Counted from the first letter of the stretch, positions 23,232 through 31,290 are shown. The stretch is 35,289 bases of DNA from Acidimicrobiales bacterium (GCA_025449805.1 JANWIR010000039.1:1-35289); one strand, 5' to 3'. Numbers and translations are program-made. The notes: generated by a model from the sequence alone, not told the origin.

Positions 23232-24035
23232 CTAGGCCGCGCTCGCCAGACGGTACCGCCCCCAGGCCACGGCCGTGCGCACGAGGTCGCGCGCCCCCGC
23301 GCGCAGGTTTTCCATCGCCCCTTCCACGCACAACAGGACGCCAGCTTCGGGCCAAAGACCCACGAAACGACTGCTGGGACACCCCTCGGGATCGCTCAAG
23401 GCGTCGATCGTGAGGTCCGCGCGTAGGCCCGGGCCCGCGCTTTTGCCCGGCGCCCCCGCGCGCACGCGCACCACGACGCGACCGTGAGGCCCCTCAACGA
23501 CGAGGTCGCGCCGTGCGCGCAGCGACGTGCGGGCGTGCTCAACGTCGTAGTGGGCGTCGGCGACGGCGACGGACCAGGAATGAGCGAGGCCGGACGCCGC
23601 CTCGGTCAGTTGCGCGGCCCAGGAGGCCGCCTCGGCCCGCACGATCGCGCGCGCCTCGGGGGAGAGTTGGGCGAGGTAGCTCGCGAGTGACCCGGCGCGC
23701 ACGTAGCCCGCGGCGGCGCGCACGATGAGCTCGTCGACCTCGTGGTTCACCGCTTCGAGCACGTTGAGGTCGTGGGCGCGCGCGCGTCGCAACGCGGCGT
23801 TCGCCAGGGCGCGTCGGGTCATGACCGGGGACCAGGCAAAGCCGTCGTGGGGCCGTCCGCCGTGTTCGACCATCCACGCGTCAATAGCCCGGTGGTGATT
23901 CGTCGGCACCGCGCGAAATCGCGCCGAGAGTGAACGACGGTGATCGTCGTTGAGCGACGCGCTCGACACGGGCGCCCCCGCGACGAGCTCGTCGAGGGCG
24001 CCCGGTGTGCAGCGTCGGTGCGTGAGCGTCGTCAC
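23232..24035 (-). CDS. Unrecognised protein, coupled to upstream PD-(D/E)XK-like gene
   Basis: Protein of 267 residues that I do not recognise. The N-terminal half is polar and helical, rich in Ala and Arg. From about residue 155 there is a beta-rich part, 'RRDLVVEGPHGRVVVRVRAG' and 'LRADLTIDAL', then a final helix 'ARDLVRTAVAWGRYRLA'. This could be a divergent PD-(D/E)XK-like core like that of its partner, but clear nuclease motifs are missing. The frame is open to 24119; the GTG at 24035 is chosen because it overlaps the stop of the upstream gene by 4 bases (GTGA). No signal peptide or membrane helix is visible. Confidence 0.65.
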   Translation of the reverse strand: MTTLTHRRCTPGALDELVAGAPVSSASLNDDHRRSLSARFRAVPTNHHRAIDAWMVEHGGRPHDGFAWSPVMTRRALANAALRRARAHDLNVLEAVNHEVDELIVRAAAGYVRAGSLASYLAQLSPEARAIVRAEAASWAAQLTEAASGLAHSWSVAVADAHYDVEHARTSLRARRDLVVEGPHGRVVVRVRAGAPGKSAGPGLRADLTIDALSDPEGCPSSRFVGLWPEAGVLLCVEGAMENLRAGARDLVRTAVAWGRYRLASAA

Positions 24036-24823
24036 GAGCGCGCCCCTACCCGACGAACGACCTCGAGGAGTTCGTCGAGTGCTTGATGAAGGAGTACGGC
24101 GTCGACGTCGTGACTCCACAGCTCGCCGGTCGCTGTTGAGAAGGCCGACGTGCGCAGGGGCGTCGTCGAGGTGCGCAGTGTCTGGACCAGCGCGTGGTAG
24201 CGCGTTACGCGTTCGATGTTCGCGTCCAGGGGGGCGGTCGTGACGTCGAGCAAGACGACGGAGGCGTGGGGCGTCGCCGTGGAGCCGACCATGAGATCAA
24301 CGACGTCACGAAGAATCAGGTTGCCACCGGCCAATCGTTGCGAGGCCCGCACGCCCGTGCGTGGTAACCACCGACCGCCGACGGGTCCAAACGCGCCCGC
24401 GAGCGTGCGCGCGTGCGCGTCGACGGCACTCGCGAGGCGCGCGCGCTCGTCGGCGTCGAGGGCGTCCACGTAGTTCACGAGATCGTTGGACCCCACCTCG
24501 CAGCGCCACGCGTTGAGTGCGGACTCGAAGGGACGCTCCAGGTCGGCGCCGACGCACAGTAAGCGAAGTGTTTGGTTCACTAAGACCCCACGCGCCTGCG
24601 CGAGCGGTTGGGCGAGTTCGACCGCGCTCACCGAACGCAGTGACGACGCGCGAACGACCAGCGGTGTTGCGAGGACCACGTCACCCCAGAGCGCGAAGAG
24701 CTCGTCTTCGAGGTGCGCGCGCAGACCGGGGGCGGTCGTGAGATCACGCGCGGGTCGCCGCGCGGGGTCGCCGCGCAGGCTGTCGAGTAGTCCCAACGGA
24801 GGCGTGTCGAGGAGAGAAGTCAT
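24032..24823 (-). CDS. PD-(D/E)XK-like protein, probably degenerate
   Basis: Protein of 263 residues. From residue 164 the pattern 'LAGGNLILRDVVDLMVG' followed by 'ASVVLLDVTTAP' and 'ERVTRYHALVQTLR' follows the layout of RecB-type PD-(D/E)XK nucleases: Asp176 and Asp193 fall at the two acidic positions, and the lysine of DxK is replaced by Thr195. Loss of the lysine would make it inactive or non-canonical. The N-terminal 150 residues are helical and unassigned. The start is supported by CAGACT 6 bases upstream. The gene leads a two-gene unit with the coupled gene behind it. This assignment is by pattern only and needs structure comparison. Confidence 0.6.
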   Translation of the reverse strand: MTSLLDTPPLGLLDSLRGDPARRPARDLTTAPGLRAHLEDELFALWGDVVLATPLVVRASSLRSVSAVELAQPLAQARGVLVNQTLRLLCVGADLERPFESALNAWRCEVGSNDLVNYVDALDADERARLASAVDAHARTLAGAFGPVGGRWLPRTGVRASQRLAGGNLILRDVVDLMVGSTATPHASVVLLDVTTAPLDANIERVTRYHALVQTLRTSTTPLRTSAFSTATGELWSHDVDAVLLHQALDELLEVVRRVGARS

Positions 24824-24829
24824 GCCACG

Positions 24830-24835
24830 AGTCTG
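24830..24835 (-). promoter_or_regulatory. -10-like hexamer CAGACT, leaderless
   Basis: CAGACT is 6 bases before the ATG at 24823 on the minus strand, the same element as at the pirin gene. Confidence 0.45.
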
Positions 24836-24856
24836 CGCGTGGGCTGTGACACGACC

Positions 24857-24862
24857 TAGTCT
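24857..24862 (+). promoter_or_regulatory. -10 hexamer TAGTCT for a short gene
   Basis: TAGTCT is followed by 6 bases and a GTG at 24869, which opens a 37-codon frame. The same hexamer is used on the minus strand at 25230-25235. Confidence 0.5.
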
Positions 24863-24868
24863 GACGGG

Positions 24869-24982
24869 GTGTTCGCCGCCGTCTTTGGAGTGTTCGTCGT
24901 GGCGCTCGTGGTCCTGGTGGTGCTCACCGTGCGCTGGGCAATACTGCGCGATCGCGCTCGCCGACGCGAGCAGTCGGACTAA
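24869..24982 (+). CDS. Short single-pass membrane protein
   Basis: A 37-residue frame (GTG start, TAA stop) with an unbroken hydrophobic stretch from residue 2 to about 20, then a basic tail containing 'RDRARRREQ'. The composition is that of a small transmembrane protein with its positively charged end in the cytoplasm. It is not an obvious shadow: the gap between the two minus-strand neighbours is otherwise empty, and a TAGTCT hexamer stands at the leaderless distance from the start. The stop abuts the stop of the convergent coiled-coil gene. No homologue is recognised and function is unknown. Confidence 0.55.
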   Translation: MFAAVFGVFVVALVVLVVLTVRWAILRDRARRREQSD

Positions 24983-25222
24983 CTACGACGCGTTGCCGTC
25001 GAGGCGGTGTTGCAGTTCGCTCACGGTACGGTCGAGGTCCGCGATCGCGCGCTCGAGCACCGAGAGACGGGCATTCATCGCCTGATCGACGCGCTCGTCA
25101 ACGCGCTTGTCGACTTGATCGCGAAGCTTGCCGTCGAGCGTGTCGACGAGTGGTTGGGTCAACTGACGAAAGCGACTCTTGAGGTCTTGGGACTTGTTGG
25201 TTGGCTCGTCGGCGTCGCTCAT
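24983..25222 (-). CDS. Small coiled-coil protein
   Basis: Protein of 79 residues, highly charged, with a predicted continuous helix: 'LDGKLRDQVDKRVDERVDQAM' and 'LERAIADLDRTVSEL' show heptad spacing of Leu, Val and Ile. No catalytic motif. It may dimerise or act as a scaffold. The ATG at 25222 is chosen within a longer open frame because TAGTCT lies 7 bases upstream; the longer frame is a shadow of the secreted protein gene. The stop is adjacent to that of the short convergent membrane gene. Confidence 0.65.
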   Translation of the reverse strand: MSDADEPTNKSQDLKSRFRQLTQPLVDTLDGKLRDQVDKRVDERVDQAMNARLSVLERAIADLDRTVSELQHRLDGNAS

Positions 25223-25229
25223 AGTCCTA

Positions 25230-25235
25230 AGACTA
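25230..25235 (-). promoter_or_regulatory. -10 hexamer TAGTCT that contains a stop codon
   Basis: TAGTCT is 7 bases before the ATG at 25222. Its first three bases are also the TAG stop of the upstream secreted-protein gene. Confidence 0.5.
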
Positions 25236-27446
25236 GGGCGCGCAGTAGACCCCGTAGTTGAACTGCAAGGTGTTGAACTGTCCGGACCACGGCGGGTTCG
25301 CGAGGGTCTGTTCCTCCTTGGCGAGCGTTGACTTTGGCGTGCACTGGGCGCCAAAGGCGATGAAACCGCGTACGTTCGAGCCGCTCGCGCCGGGCACCGG
25401 AATCGGGCCGCCGCCGGAGAACGCCACGGCCATGAACACCGGCAGCGGCGAGGTCGACAGCTGGTAGTTGCGGTACTCGGACTGGCTCGCGTAGACGCCG
25501 GCGTTGAGTGAGGGATCGACCGACGCGAGGCCGCTGGCCCAGCCCCGCAACATGGCGGCCCAGTAGGCGGCGTACTGGGCCAACGTCGCGTTCGTCGCAC
25601 CACCGGGCACGTCGAGGCGCGAGTGGTTGTCGGGGTAGCCCTCGGGGTCGAAAATGACCCAGTCGGGTTTGAGGCCAACGCCGAGTCCGCGGTAGGCGTC
25701 GATCTGCGTGGCGACCCACGCGCCCGCGCTGAAGCCGTGTTGAAAGTACGTCGCGGCCGTTTGCGTTTCGTTCGCGAGCGGGCCGCTGACGGTCCAAAAC
25801 GACAGCCAGGTGACGCGCCGGTGTGCGTTGTAGATCGACTGGCCCAAGAGATAGTCCGGCGAGTTCGCCACGCCGCCCGACGAGGTGAACCCGACCCACG
25901 GGGCACTCTTCGTGCCGAGGCCCCCGGTTTCCGAGATGATTGGCCAGCCGTCTTGAATGGACTGGGACCACGTCGCGCTGGGAATCGCGTACACGCCTAC
26001 GCCCTGGGGCGGCGGCGACGAGACGCCCGCGGCGTAGAGCGTCAGTGCGCCGTTCACGGTGAGTCCGGTGACGACGCTACTGACGGTTCGTGCGTTCGAT
26101 CCCGCGGTCACCGACACGTCCGCCGACGCCCACGTCGACGTCCCGATCGTGTTGGTCAGTACGAAAAGGTCGCCCCAGTTCGCCGCTTGGCCCGCCACGC
26201 TTAATTGATTACCCGCCACGTTGAGCGCGAGCGTGCCGGCCAGCGGTGGCGCGCCCGCGGCGAGCGGCGTGACGGCCGTCGCGTTCCACGTGGTCGCGCT
26301 GGTCGGCAGGCTCGGCGTGACCACGCTGTTCGCCGGTGGCTGCGTCGTCGTTGTACTCGTACTGGTACTCGTCGAGGTCGCGGTGGTGGGCGCGGGCGAG
26401 GTGACGAGGTTGCTCAAGTTCGTGGTGTAGAGCTCGACCGTACCGGCACTGGAGAGGGCGGCAACGTCGGCGACACTCGTCGAGTGCGCCACGCTTAACG
26501 TGCCGCTGACGCGGGGCGAGCCCGTCGCGCCCGTGATGTTCTGGGTACCCCAGGTGGCGAACGAGCTACCGGTGTTGACGTAGTCCACGAGACTGCCGTT
26601 CGTGAGCGTCGTCACGATCCCCGCGACCAGGCCCGGCAGGACCACCGGGTCGCTGGCAAAATCGGTGGAGGACGTCGCGACGGTCGTGGTCGTCGTTCCG
26701 CCACCGGGCGTCGTCGTGGTACTCGATGGCCCGGTCGTCGTGGTGGTGGGTGCGCTGACCCGGGCGCCCGGGGCGGTGATGGTGTGTTGTACGCCGGCGT
26801 AAATCGGCAGGGGGTCGAGGTTGTTCCACGTCAGGCGCAGTACCTCGATGGCGTTACTCGACGTGCGAAAGGCCACGGTGGCGGTGGAGGCGGCGACCTG
26901 GATGCTGGGCAGTCCGTTGGCCGCGACGACGCCCGTGAGTTCGGTCAGGTCAGTGTGGACGAAGGGCCGCCACGGCGTGCCGCGATGGAGCTGAGCCCAC
27001 CACGGCGGGAAGATTTCGTTCGGGGAGACCAGGATGACGTGACCGGCTTGATCGACGTAGAGCAGATCCGCGTTGCCGTAGGGGTCGAAGAACGCAATGG
27101 GATCGGCCGCGGGCGCCGGTACGTCGTTCGACGCGGTGACGTTGCTCCAGTGCACGGTGTTGTCGTTGGCCAGCGTGACCTCGATGAGGTCACCGGAGGT
27201 GTCACGGTAGGCAATGACGCCGCCGTTCGCGTTGGTGGCGCCGTGGGGACCACCGACCATCGTGGTGTGATTTAAATGACTCTGCAGCGACACCGCGTTC
27301 CAGGGCAACGGTCCAACGCCGGTGTCAACGAACTGATACAGCGGTAAGCCCGACGAACTCGGCGAGGTTGCACCGTTCGTGCTTGACGACCACAGGGTGC
27401 AACTGGCCACCATGACCAAGAGCACCGCTAGTCGACGTCGTATCAC
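25233..27446 (-). CDS. Secreted protein with Thr-rich linkers and TIM-barrel-like C-terminal region
   Basis: Protein of 737 residues with a signal sequence; 'VASC' at residues 13-16 fits a lipobox, so it may be a lipoprotein. Residues about 35-230 and 260-350 have short repeated beta-type units such as 'GNADLLYVDQAGHVILVS' and 'GTVELYTTNLSNLV', which resemble a beta-propeller. Two Thr/Ser/Pro-rich linkers (about 232-260 and 351-375) separate regions. The final 250 residues include 'WPIISETGG', 'KPDWVIFDPEGYPDN', 'NAGVYASQSEYRNY' and 'FMAVAFSGG', consistent with a glycoside-hydrolase-like TIM barrel similar to DUF1906 or GH25-type proteins. Function is not established; cell-surface binding or hydrolysis is inferred. 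It has AGGGG 6 bases before the GTG start. Confidence 0.75.
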   Translation of the reverse strand: MIRRRLAVLLVMVASCTLWSSSTNGATSPSSSGLPLYQFVDTGVGPLPWNAVSLQSHLNHTTMVGGPHGATNANGGVIAYRDTSGDLIEVTLANDNTVHWSNVTASNDVPAPAADPIAFFDPYGNADLLYVDQAGHVILVSPNEIFPPWWAQLHRGTPWRPFVHTDLTELTGVVAANGLPSIQVAASTATVAFRTSSNAIEVLRLTWNNLDPLPIYAGVQHTITAPGARVSAPTTTTTGPSSTTTTPGGGTTTTTVATSSTDFASDPVVLPGLVAGIVTTLTNGSLVDYVNTGSSFATWGTQNITGATGSPRVSGTLSVAHSTSVADVAALSSAGTVELYTTNLSNLVTSPAPTTATSTSTSTSTTTTQPPANSVVTPSLPTSATTWNATAVTPLAAGAPPLAGTLALNVAGNQLSVAGQAANWGDLFVLTNTIGTSTWASADVSVTAGSNARTVSSVVTGLTVNGALTLYAAGVSSPPPQGVGVYAIPSATWSQSIQDGWPIISETGGLGTKSAPWVGFTSSGGVANSPDYLLGQSIYNAHRRVTWLSFWTVSGPLANETQTAATYFQHGFSAGAWVATQIDAYRGLGVGLKPDWVIFDPEGYPDNHSRLDVPGGATNATLAQYAAYWAAMLRGWASGLASVDPSLNAGVYASQSEYRNYQLSTSPLPVFMAVAFSGGGPIPVPGASGSNVRGFIAFGAQCTPKSTLAKEEQTLANPPWSGQFNTLQFNYGVYCAP

Positions 27447-27498
27447 TCAAGTCCCCTAGAAGGTGCACACCGTCCGCACGGGGACCAGCACCACTCCA

Positions 27499-27504
27499 AG
27501 TTTA
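27499..27504 (-). promoter_or_regulatory. -10 hexamer TAAACT of the secreted-protein gene
   Basis: TAAACT on the minus strand lies about 52 bases before the GTG at 27446, leaving a leader that includes the AGGGG at 27453-27457. Confidence 0.4.
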
Positions 27505-27550
27505 GGGCGCCACCCTTGCGAGCGGGGGTGCCCCCCGACGGCGTCGACTA

Positions 27551-29899
27551 CTACGATTTCGTGACAACTCGTTTGGCCGCACTCGCCGGTGAAACGCCCG
27601 CCGCGTTCAGCGCGCGCACGCGCACCAAGTACGCGTGATGCTTCAGGAGATTGCGCACGCTCACCGACGACGCGGTGAACGTTACCCACGTCACGCCGCC
27701 GTTGAGGGAGTACTGATAGCGCGTCGCGACCGCATCACCGCTCGATGGCGGCTGAATACGCAGCACGAAGCCGCCCGAGGTCGCCGTGATCGCCGTGACG
27801 CGAGGGACGGGCGGGTTCGCCGGGTTCGCGACGAAGTCAACGGTCACTTGATGGATCACCGCACCGTGATAGCTCAAGGTCACGTGCACCGGACCGGCCG
27901 CGGACGAGGCGATCGTCGCGGTGACGACGCCGCGCGCGTCGGTGGTGACGGCGTAGGTCGCGTGGCCGGGCTCCTGACGACTGGTGGCGTCACCGTCAAT
28001 CGTTAACTCGCCGTTCGACGAGGTCGCGTCGATCTTCACCGTCTGGTTCGCCAGGGCGGCGCCGTTCGCGTTTCGCAAGGTGGCGCTCACGGTGAACGGT
28101 CCCGAATCCACCGCCGGCGAGAGCGTGGTGGTCGTGAAACTACTCATCGACGAATCGACGTTGACGTTGGGACACAACCCATTGATGAAGGCAGCCCCGT
28201 TGGGACTACCGAGGCCCGAGGCCATGTCGTAACCCGGACCCGCGCTGTAGCCCCCGGCACCAAACACGTCGTTGCTCCCCGACGTCACGTCCACAAAATC
28301 ACTCGAGGGCATCTGGTAGAGCTGGGGATTTAAGAAGCCCAGTCGTCCGACGTTGCACGCTTGGGTCGCGACGGCGACGAGCGCGCTGACGATGGGCGAG
28401 CCAATCGAGGTTCCGCCGATCGCGAACCAGTCGGGCGCCGAGCAGTTTCCGCTGCTGGGGTAGTACTGAATGAAGCCCGTAGAGGGATCGCCCATCACCG
28501 AAAGGTCGGGCACCATGCGCGTCGTGACGTTGGCGGTGGAACCCGAGGTGATCTGCCAACTCGGGCGTGACCAGAGCACGGACACGCCGCCCCCGCCGCC
28601 CGCCGCGCCGCCGCAGGTACTCCCCGAGCCCGACTGATTCCAGACCGACTGGTTGAGGGGCGAAATGCTCGTCACCGCGAGACCCCCGACGCCCGTGACG
28701 AAGGGTTGGGACGCGGGATCGTCCACGGCCAGTGTGGTGGAACTACTCGACGCGCCTTGACAGTCCGACGACCCGCTGTCGCCAGCCGAGGCGAGCACAC
28801 TTTGACCCTGGGCGGCCATCTGTTGAAAGATGACCTGTTCACCCGTCGCGTCGCCGTTGGGGTCGGTCTCACAGGTTCCCCACGAGACCGAGAGCACGTT
28901 GGCCGTGTTGTCGTCGGCGACACGCGCGTACACGTCGAGCGGTCCCGCGTTGTTGTTCGGTCCCTGGTAGATCTCGATCTTGGCGCCGGGGGCGAGCACG
29001 CCGACCTCTTCGGTATCCAGGGTGGCTTCGTCACTAAAACCGCTGCCCGGTCCTCCGTCCACGTTGATGACCGAGACGCTGGGCGACACGCCGTAGCAGG
29101 AGAAGTACGTGTTCACGTCACTCGGGTTGTAGAGACCTAACTCGTAGATACCAATGGTCTGACCAACGCCCGTGTTGCCGGCGGCCCACGCTTGATCGAG
29201 TCCGTAGAGCTTGGCCTGTTGTTGGGCGGTGTAGCCGTAGAGCTGATTCGGACCGTTGGTGGTGGCGTCACCGGCCGACGGGCAGGTCGTGGGGCCGTGG
29301 GGCGCGCTCGAGGTCAACTGTCGACTCAGGTGCGGCGCGGCCACGCCCGGTGTCGAAAGGCCGACCACGGCGGCGATGTCGGGGGCGAGGGATGAGGGCA
29401 CGCTGGCCGCGCGCGCGAACTGGGCCACGACGACGCCGCCGGGCGTGCGGATATTTTCCACGGACGTCGCGAAGGCCCGCGCCACGTCGCCGTCGCGGCC
29501 GCGCAGCGACACCAGCGTGCGGGCCGTGTTGACCGCCGTGACGCGTACGCCGTAGCTCGCGAAGTAGGTACGCACCGCCTTCAGGCTCGACGCCGGTGCA
29601 CCGAAACGTTGGGCGAAGGTCTGGGGCGTGAGGAAGTGGTGGAAGTTCGCCGAACTGGGGTTGTACAGCGACGCGAGGAACACGGTGAGTGCACGTTGGT
29701 CGGGCTGACGCAGGACCACGTCGAAGTGGGTTGCGCCGCCGGGCGCGACAATCTGCTCGCCGTGGGACAACGTGCTCGCGCTCGCGACGACGACGCGCGG
29801 CGTCGCCGACAAGGCGCTCGTGACGGGGAACGCGAGGGCGAGCGTGCTCACGCTCACGACGGCGCACAGCGCTCGCAGGTGACGCGGGGGGCGACGCAT
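27551..29899 (-). CDS. S53 family serine-carboxyl protease (sedolisin) with Ig-like and FN3-like tail
   Basis: Secreted protease of 782 residues. It has a signal peptide (1 to about 31), a propeptide of the Pro-kumamolisin type (about 35-190), and the catalytic domain to about 577. The E-x3-D pair is Glu291/Asp295 in 'SDEATLDTEE', the oxyanion Asp is Asp374 in 'SAGDSGS', and the nucleophile is Ser498 in 'GGTSIGSP'. The calcium-site block 'GYSAGPGYDMASGLGSP' follows. Residues about 590-690 form an Ig-like (Big-type) domain and 698-782 a fibronectin-III-like domain, which may bind surfaces. Sedolisins are acid-active peptidases, so an acidic habitat would be consistent. The ATG at 29899 has TAGGCT 7 bases upstream. 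Confidence 0.93.
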   Translation of the reverse strand: MRRPPRHLRALCAVVSVSTLALAFPVTSALSATPRVVVASASTLSHGEQIVAPGGATHFDVVLRQPDQRALTVFLASLYNPSSANFHHFLTPQTFAQRFGAPASSLKAVRTYFASYGVRVTAVNTARTLVSLRGRDGDVARAFATSVENIRTPGGVVVAQFARAASVPSSLAPDIAAVVGLSTPGVAAPHLSRQLTSSAPHGPTTCPSAGDATTNGPNQLYGYTAQQQAKLYGLDQAWAAGNTGVGQTIGIYELGLYNPSDVNTYFSCYGVSPSVSVINVDGGPGSGFSDEATLDTEEVGVLAPGAKIEIYQGPNNNAGPLDVYARVADDNTANVLSVSWGTCETDPNGDATGEQVIFQQMAAQGQSVLASAGDSGSSDCQGASSSSTTLAVDDPASQPFVTGVGGLAVTSISPLNQSVWNQSGSGSTCGGAAGGGGGVSVLWSRPSWQITSGSTANVTTRMVPDLSVMGDPSTGFIQYYPSSGNCSAPDWFAIGGTSIGSPIVSALVAVATQACNVGRLGFLNPQLYQMPSSDFVDVTSGSNDVFGAGGYSAGPGYDMASGLGSPNGAAFINGLCPNVNVDSSMSSFTTTTLSPAVDSGPFTVSATLRNANGAALANQTVKIDATSSNGELTIDGDATSRQEPGHATYAVTTDARGVVTATIASSAAGPVHVTLSYHGAVIHQVTVDFVANPANPPVPRVTAITATSGGFVLRIQPPSSGDAVATRYQYSLNGGVTWVTFTASSVSVRNLLKHHAYLVRVRALNAAGVSPASAAKRVVTKS

Positions 29900-29906
29900 G
29901 CCCCTC

Positions 29907-29912
29907 AGCCTA
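29907..29912 (-). promoter_or_regulatory. -10 hexamer TAGGCT, leaderless
   Basis: TAGGCT is 7 bases before the ATG of the S53 protease gene. The same hexamer serves the genes at 8575 and 17834. Confidence 0.6.
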
Positions 29913-29951
29913 TGAAGTGAACGCGGAACGCAGTCCTCGCCTCAAGAATTC

Positions 29952-30470
29952 TTAGGATTGGGTCGCGGGGTTGGCGCGCGGGCCCGTGGCCGCGTAGCGC
30001 GCCGAGAGGTCGGCGCACTCGAGGCAGATCGATTCGGGAATCAGGCCCACGCGCATCAGTCCCGAGAAGATGGCGCAACCAAGGCAAAAGCCGAGGAATC
30101 CTTCGAGCGACGCCGCCGCGATGAGCGGCAGCAGTACCCAACGGGCGTCGAGCCACCCGACGCTGAGCCACAGGACGAGCGCGGTGCCCGAGAAGGCGAG
30201 GCCAATGGTCTGGGCGAAGCGCTTCGGTGGTCCGGCGACGAATTTCTGCCAACGCACCAGTCGCGGGGCCGCGACGTGCACGGCGAAGCGACCGAGCGGC
30301 GAGATCTTCGGACCGGCCGCGACGCGCGCCGCGAAGCCGTAGGTGAGGGGGATAAGGAGCCACGCCCAGCCCGTGAGGAACGTCACGACGGACAACGTGA
30401 CGACGCCGAGGGCGACGCTGCGCGCGGCCGCGTCGTCAACGGGATTGGGAAAGGAGAAGAAGCGCTTCAC
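29952..30470 (-). CDS. DUF4395 membrane protein
   Basis: Membrane protein of 172 residues with about four hydrophobic segments. The N-terminal 'FSFPNPVDDAAARSVALGVV' and the 'FCLGCAIFSGLMRVGLIPESICLECADL' region, with cysteine pairs CLGC and CLEC, are characteristic of DUF4395. In many actinobacteria such genes sit beside a thioredoxin- or rhodanese-type protein, so a redox or sulfur role has been suggested; no such gene is adjacent here, but a sulfite-exporter-like gene is next upstream on the same strand. Start GTG at 30470 follows TAGACT by 7 bases. Confidence 0.83.
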   Translation of the reverse strand: MKRFFSFPNPVDDAAARSVALGVVTLSVVTFLTGWAWLLIPLTYGFAARVAAGPKISPLGRFAVHVAAPRLVRWQKFVAGPPKRFAQTIGLAFSGTALVLWLSVGWLDARWVLLPLIAAASLEGFLGFCLGCAIFSGLMRVGLIPESICLECADLSARYAATGPRANPATQS

Positions 30471-30477
30471 CGCACAA

Positions 30478-30483
30478 AGTCTA
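30478..30483 (-). promoter_or_regulatory. -10 hexamer TAGACT, leaderless
   Basis: TAGACT is 7 bases before the GTG of the DUF4395 gene. Confidence 0.55.
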
Positions 30484-30509
30484 GTGAAATAGTGATGAAT
30501 TGCGACCGA

Positions 30510-31277
30510 CTAAATCGCGAGGCGTAGCGTCGTGGCGACGCCGAGGGTAATCACGAGCGCGCGGACCCACGCCGCCGAAAGTCGCTTGACGACCCACGCG
30601 CCCAGCCACCCACCCACCAAGGTGCCGGCCACGAGCATGAGGACCGCCTGGACGGCTAATTGTCCGTGAATGAGGTACACCGCGGCGGCGACGGTCGTAA
30701 TGAGAAGCGAGACGGCACTGCGCAGAGCTTGGAGTTCGTGCACGTCGTAGGGCAAGGTCAACGCCGTGAGCGCGAGCAGCAAGATACCCAGTCCGGCCCC
30801 GAAGTAACCGCCGTAGAGCGAAATCGCGAACACGCCCGCGACGAGCGCCCGTCGCCGTGCCGGGTGCTGGTGGTCGACGTGGGCGAGACGACGCGTGATC
30901 GACGGGGCCAGCGCGAAGAGCAGTGTTCCGGCGCCGATGAGCCACGGAACAATGAGGCGAAATGTGCCCGGTGCGCCGGCGAGGAGCAACGCGCAACCGC
31001 TGAGCGTACCCACGACGGTCGCTGGGGCGAGAGCGCGTAGTAGCGGCCAGTGCGCGCGCAACTCGTGGCGGTACACGCGAATCGACGCGAAGAAACTCGG
31101 TCCTACCCCGACCGTGGTGGACATGTTGGCCTGCAGTGCGGGAACGCCGAGGGCGAGGAGGGTCGGGAACGTGATGAAGGTTCCGCCACCGGCGACCGCG
31201 TTCGCGACACCCGCGCCCACGCCGGCGGCGAAGAAAATCAGGAGTCGCCAGGGCTGTGCAAGGGCGACCGCGAGCAT
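30510..31277 (-). CDS. TauE/SafE family permease
   Basis: Membrane protein of 255 residues with about eight hydrophobic segments. The 'GVANAVAGGGTFITFPTLLALGVPALQANMSTT' start and the internal repeat 'GGYFGAGLGILLLALTALTL' are typical of the TauE/SafE (formerly DUF81) sulfite and organosulfur exporters. Substrate is not proven; sulfite, sulfoacetate or taurine export are known roles in the family. Together with the comA-like gene elsewhere in the window it hints at organosulfur use. Start ATG at 31277 follows TAGAGT by 7 bases. Confidence 0.88.
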   Translation of the reverse strand: MLAVALAQPWRLLIFFAAGVGAGVANAVAGGGTFITFPTLLALGVPALQANMSTTVGVGPSFFASIRVYRHELRAHWPLLRALAPATVVGTLSGCALLLAGAPGTFRLIVPWLIGAGTLLFALAPSITRRLAHVDHQHPARRRALVAGVFAISLYGGYFGAGLGILLLALTALTLPYDVHELQALRSAVSLLITTVAAAVYLIHGQLAVQAVLMLVAGTLVGGWLGAWVVKRLSAAWVRALVITLGVATTLRLAI

Positions 31278-31284
31278 TGTTACT

Positions 31285-31290
31285 ACTCTA
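31285..31290 (-). promoter_or_regulatory. -10 hexamer TAGAGT, leaderless
   Basis: TAGAGT is 7 bases before the ATG of the permease gene on the minus strand. Confidence 0.5.

Noticed and set aside
24983-25906. A 307-codon minus-strand frame covering the coiled-coil gene
   Set aside because: Only its last 79 codons form a plausible protein; the rest is out-of-frame sequence of the secreted protein gene.
26341-26760. Runs of GTCGTCGT and GGTGGT resembling a tandem DNA repeat or CRISPR-like array
   Set aside because: These are the codons of Thr-rich linkers in the secreted protein; there are no regular repeats with unique spacers.
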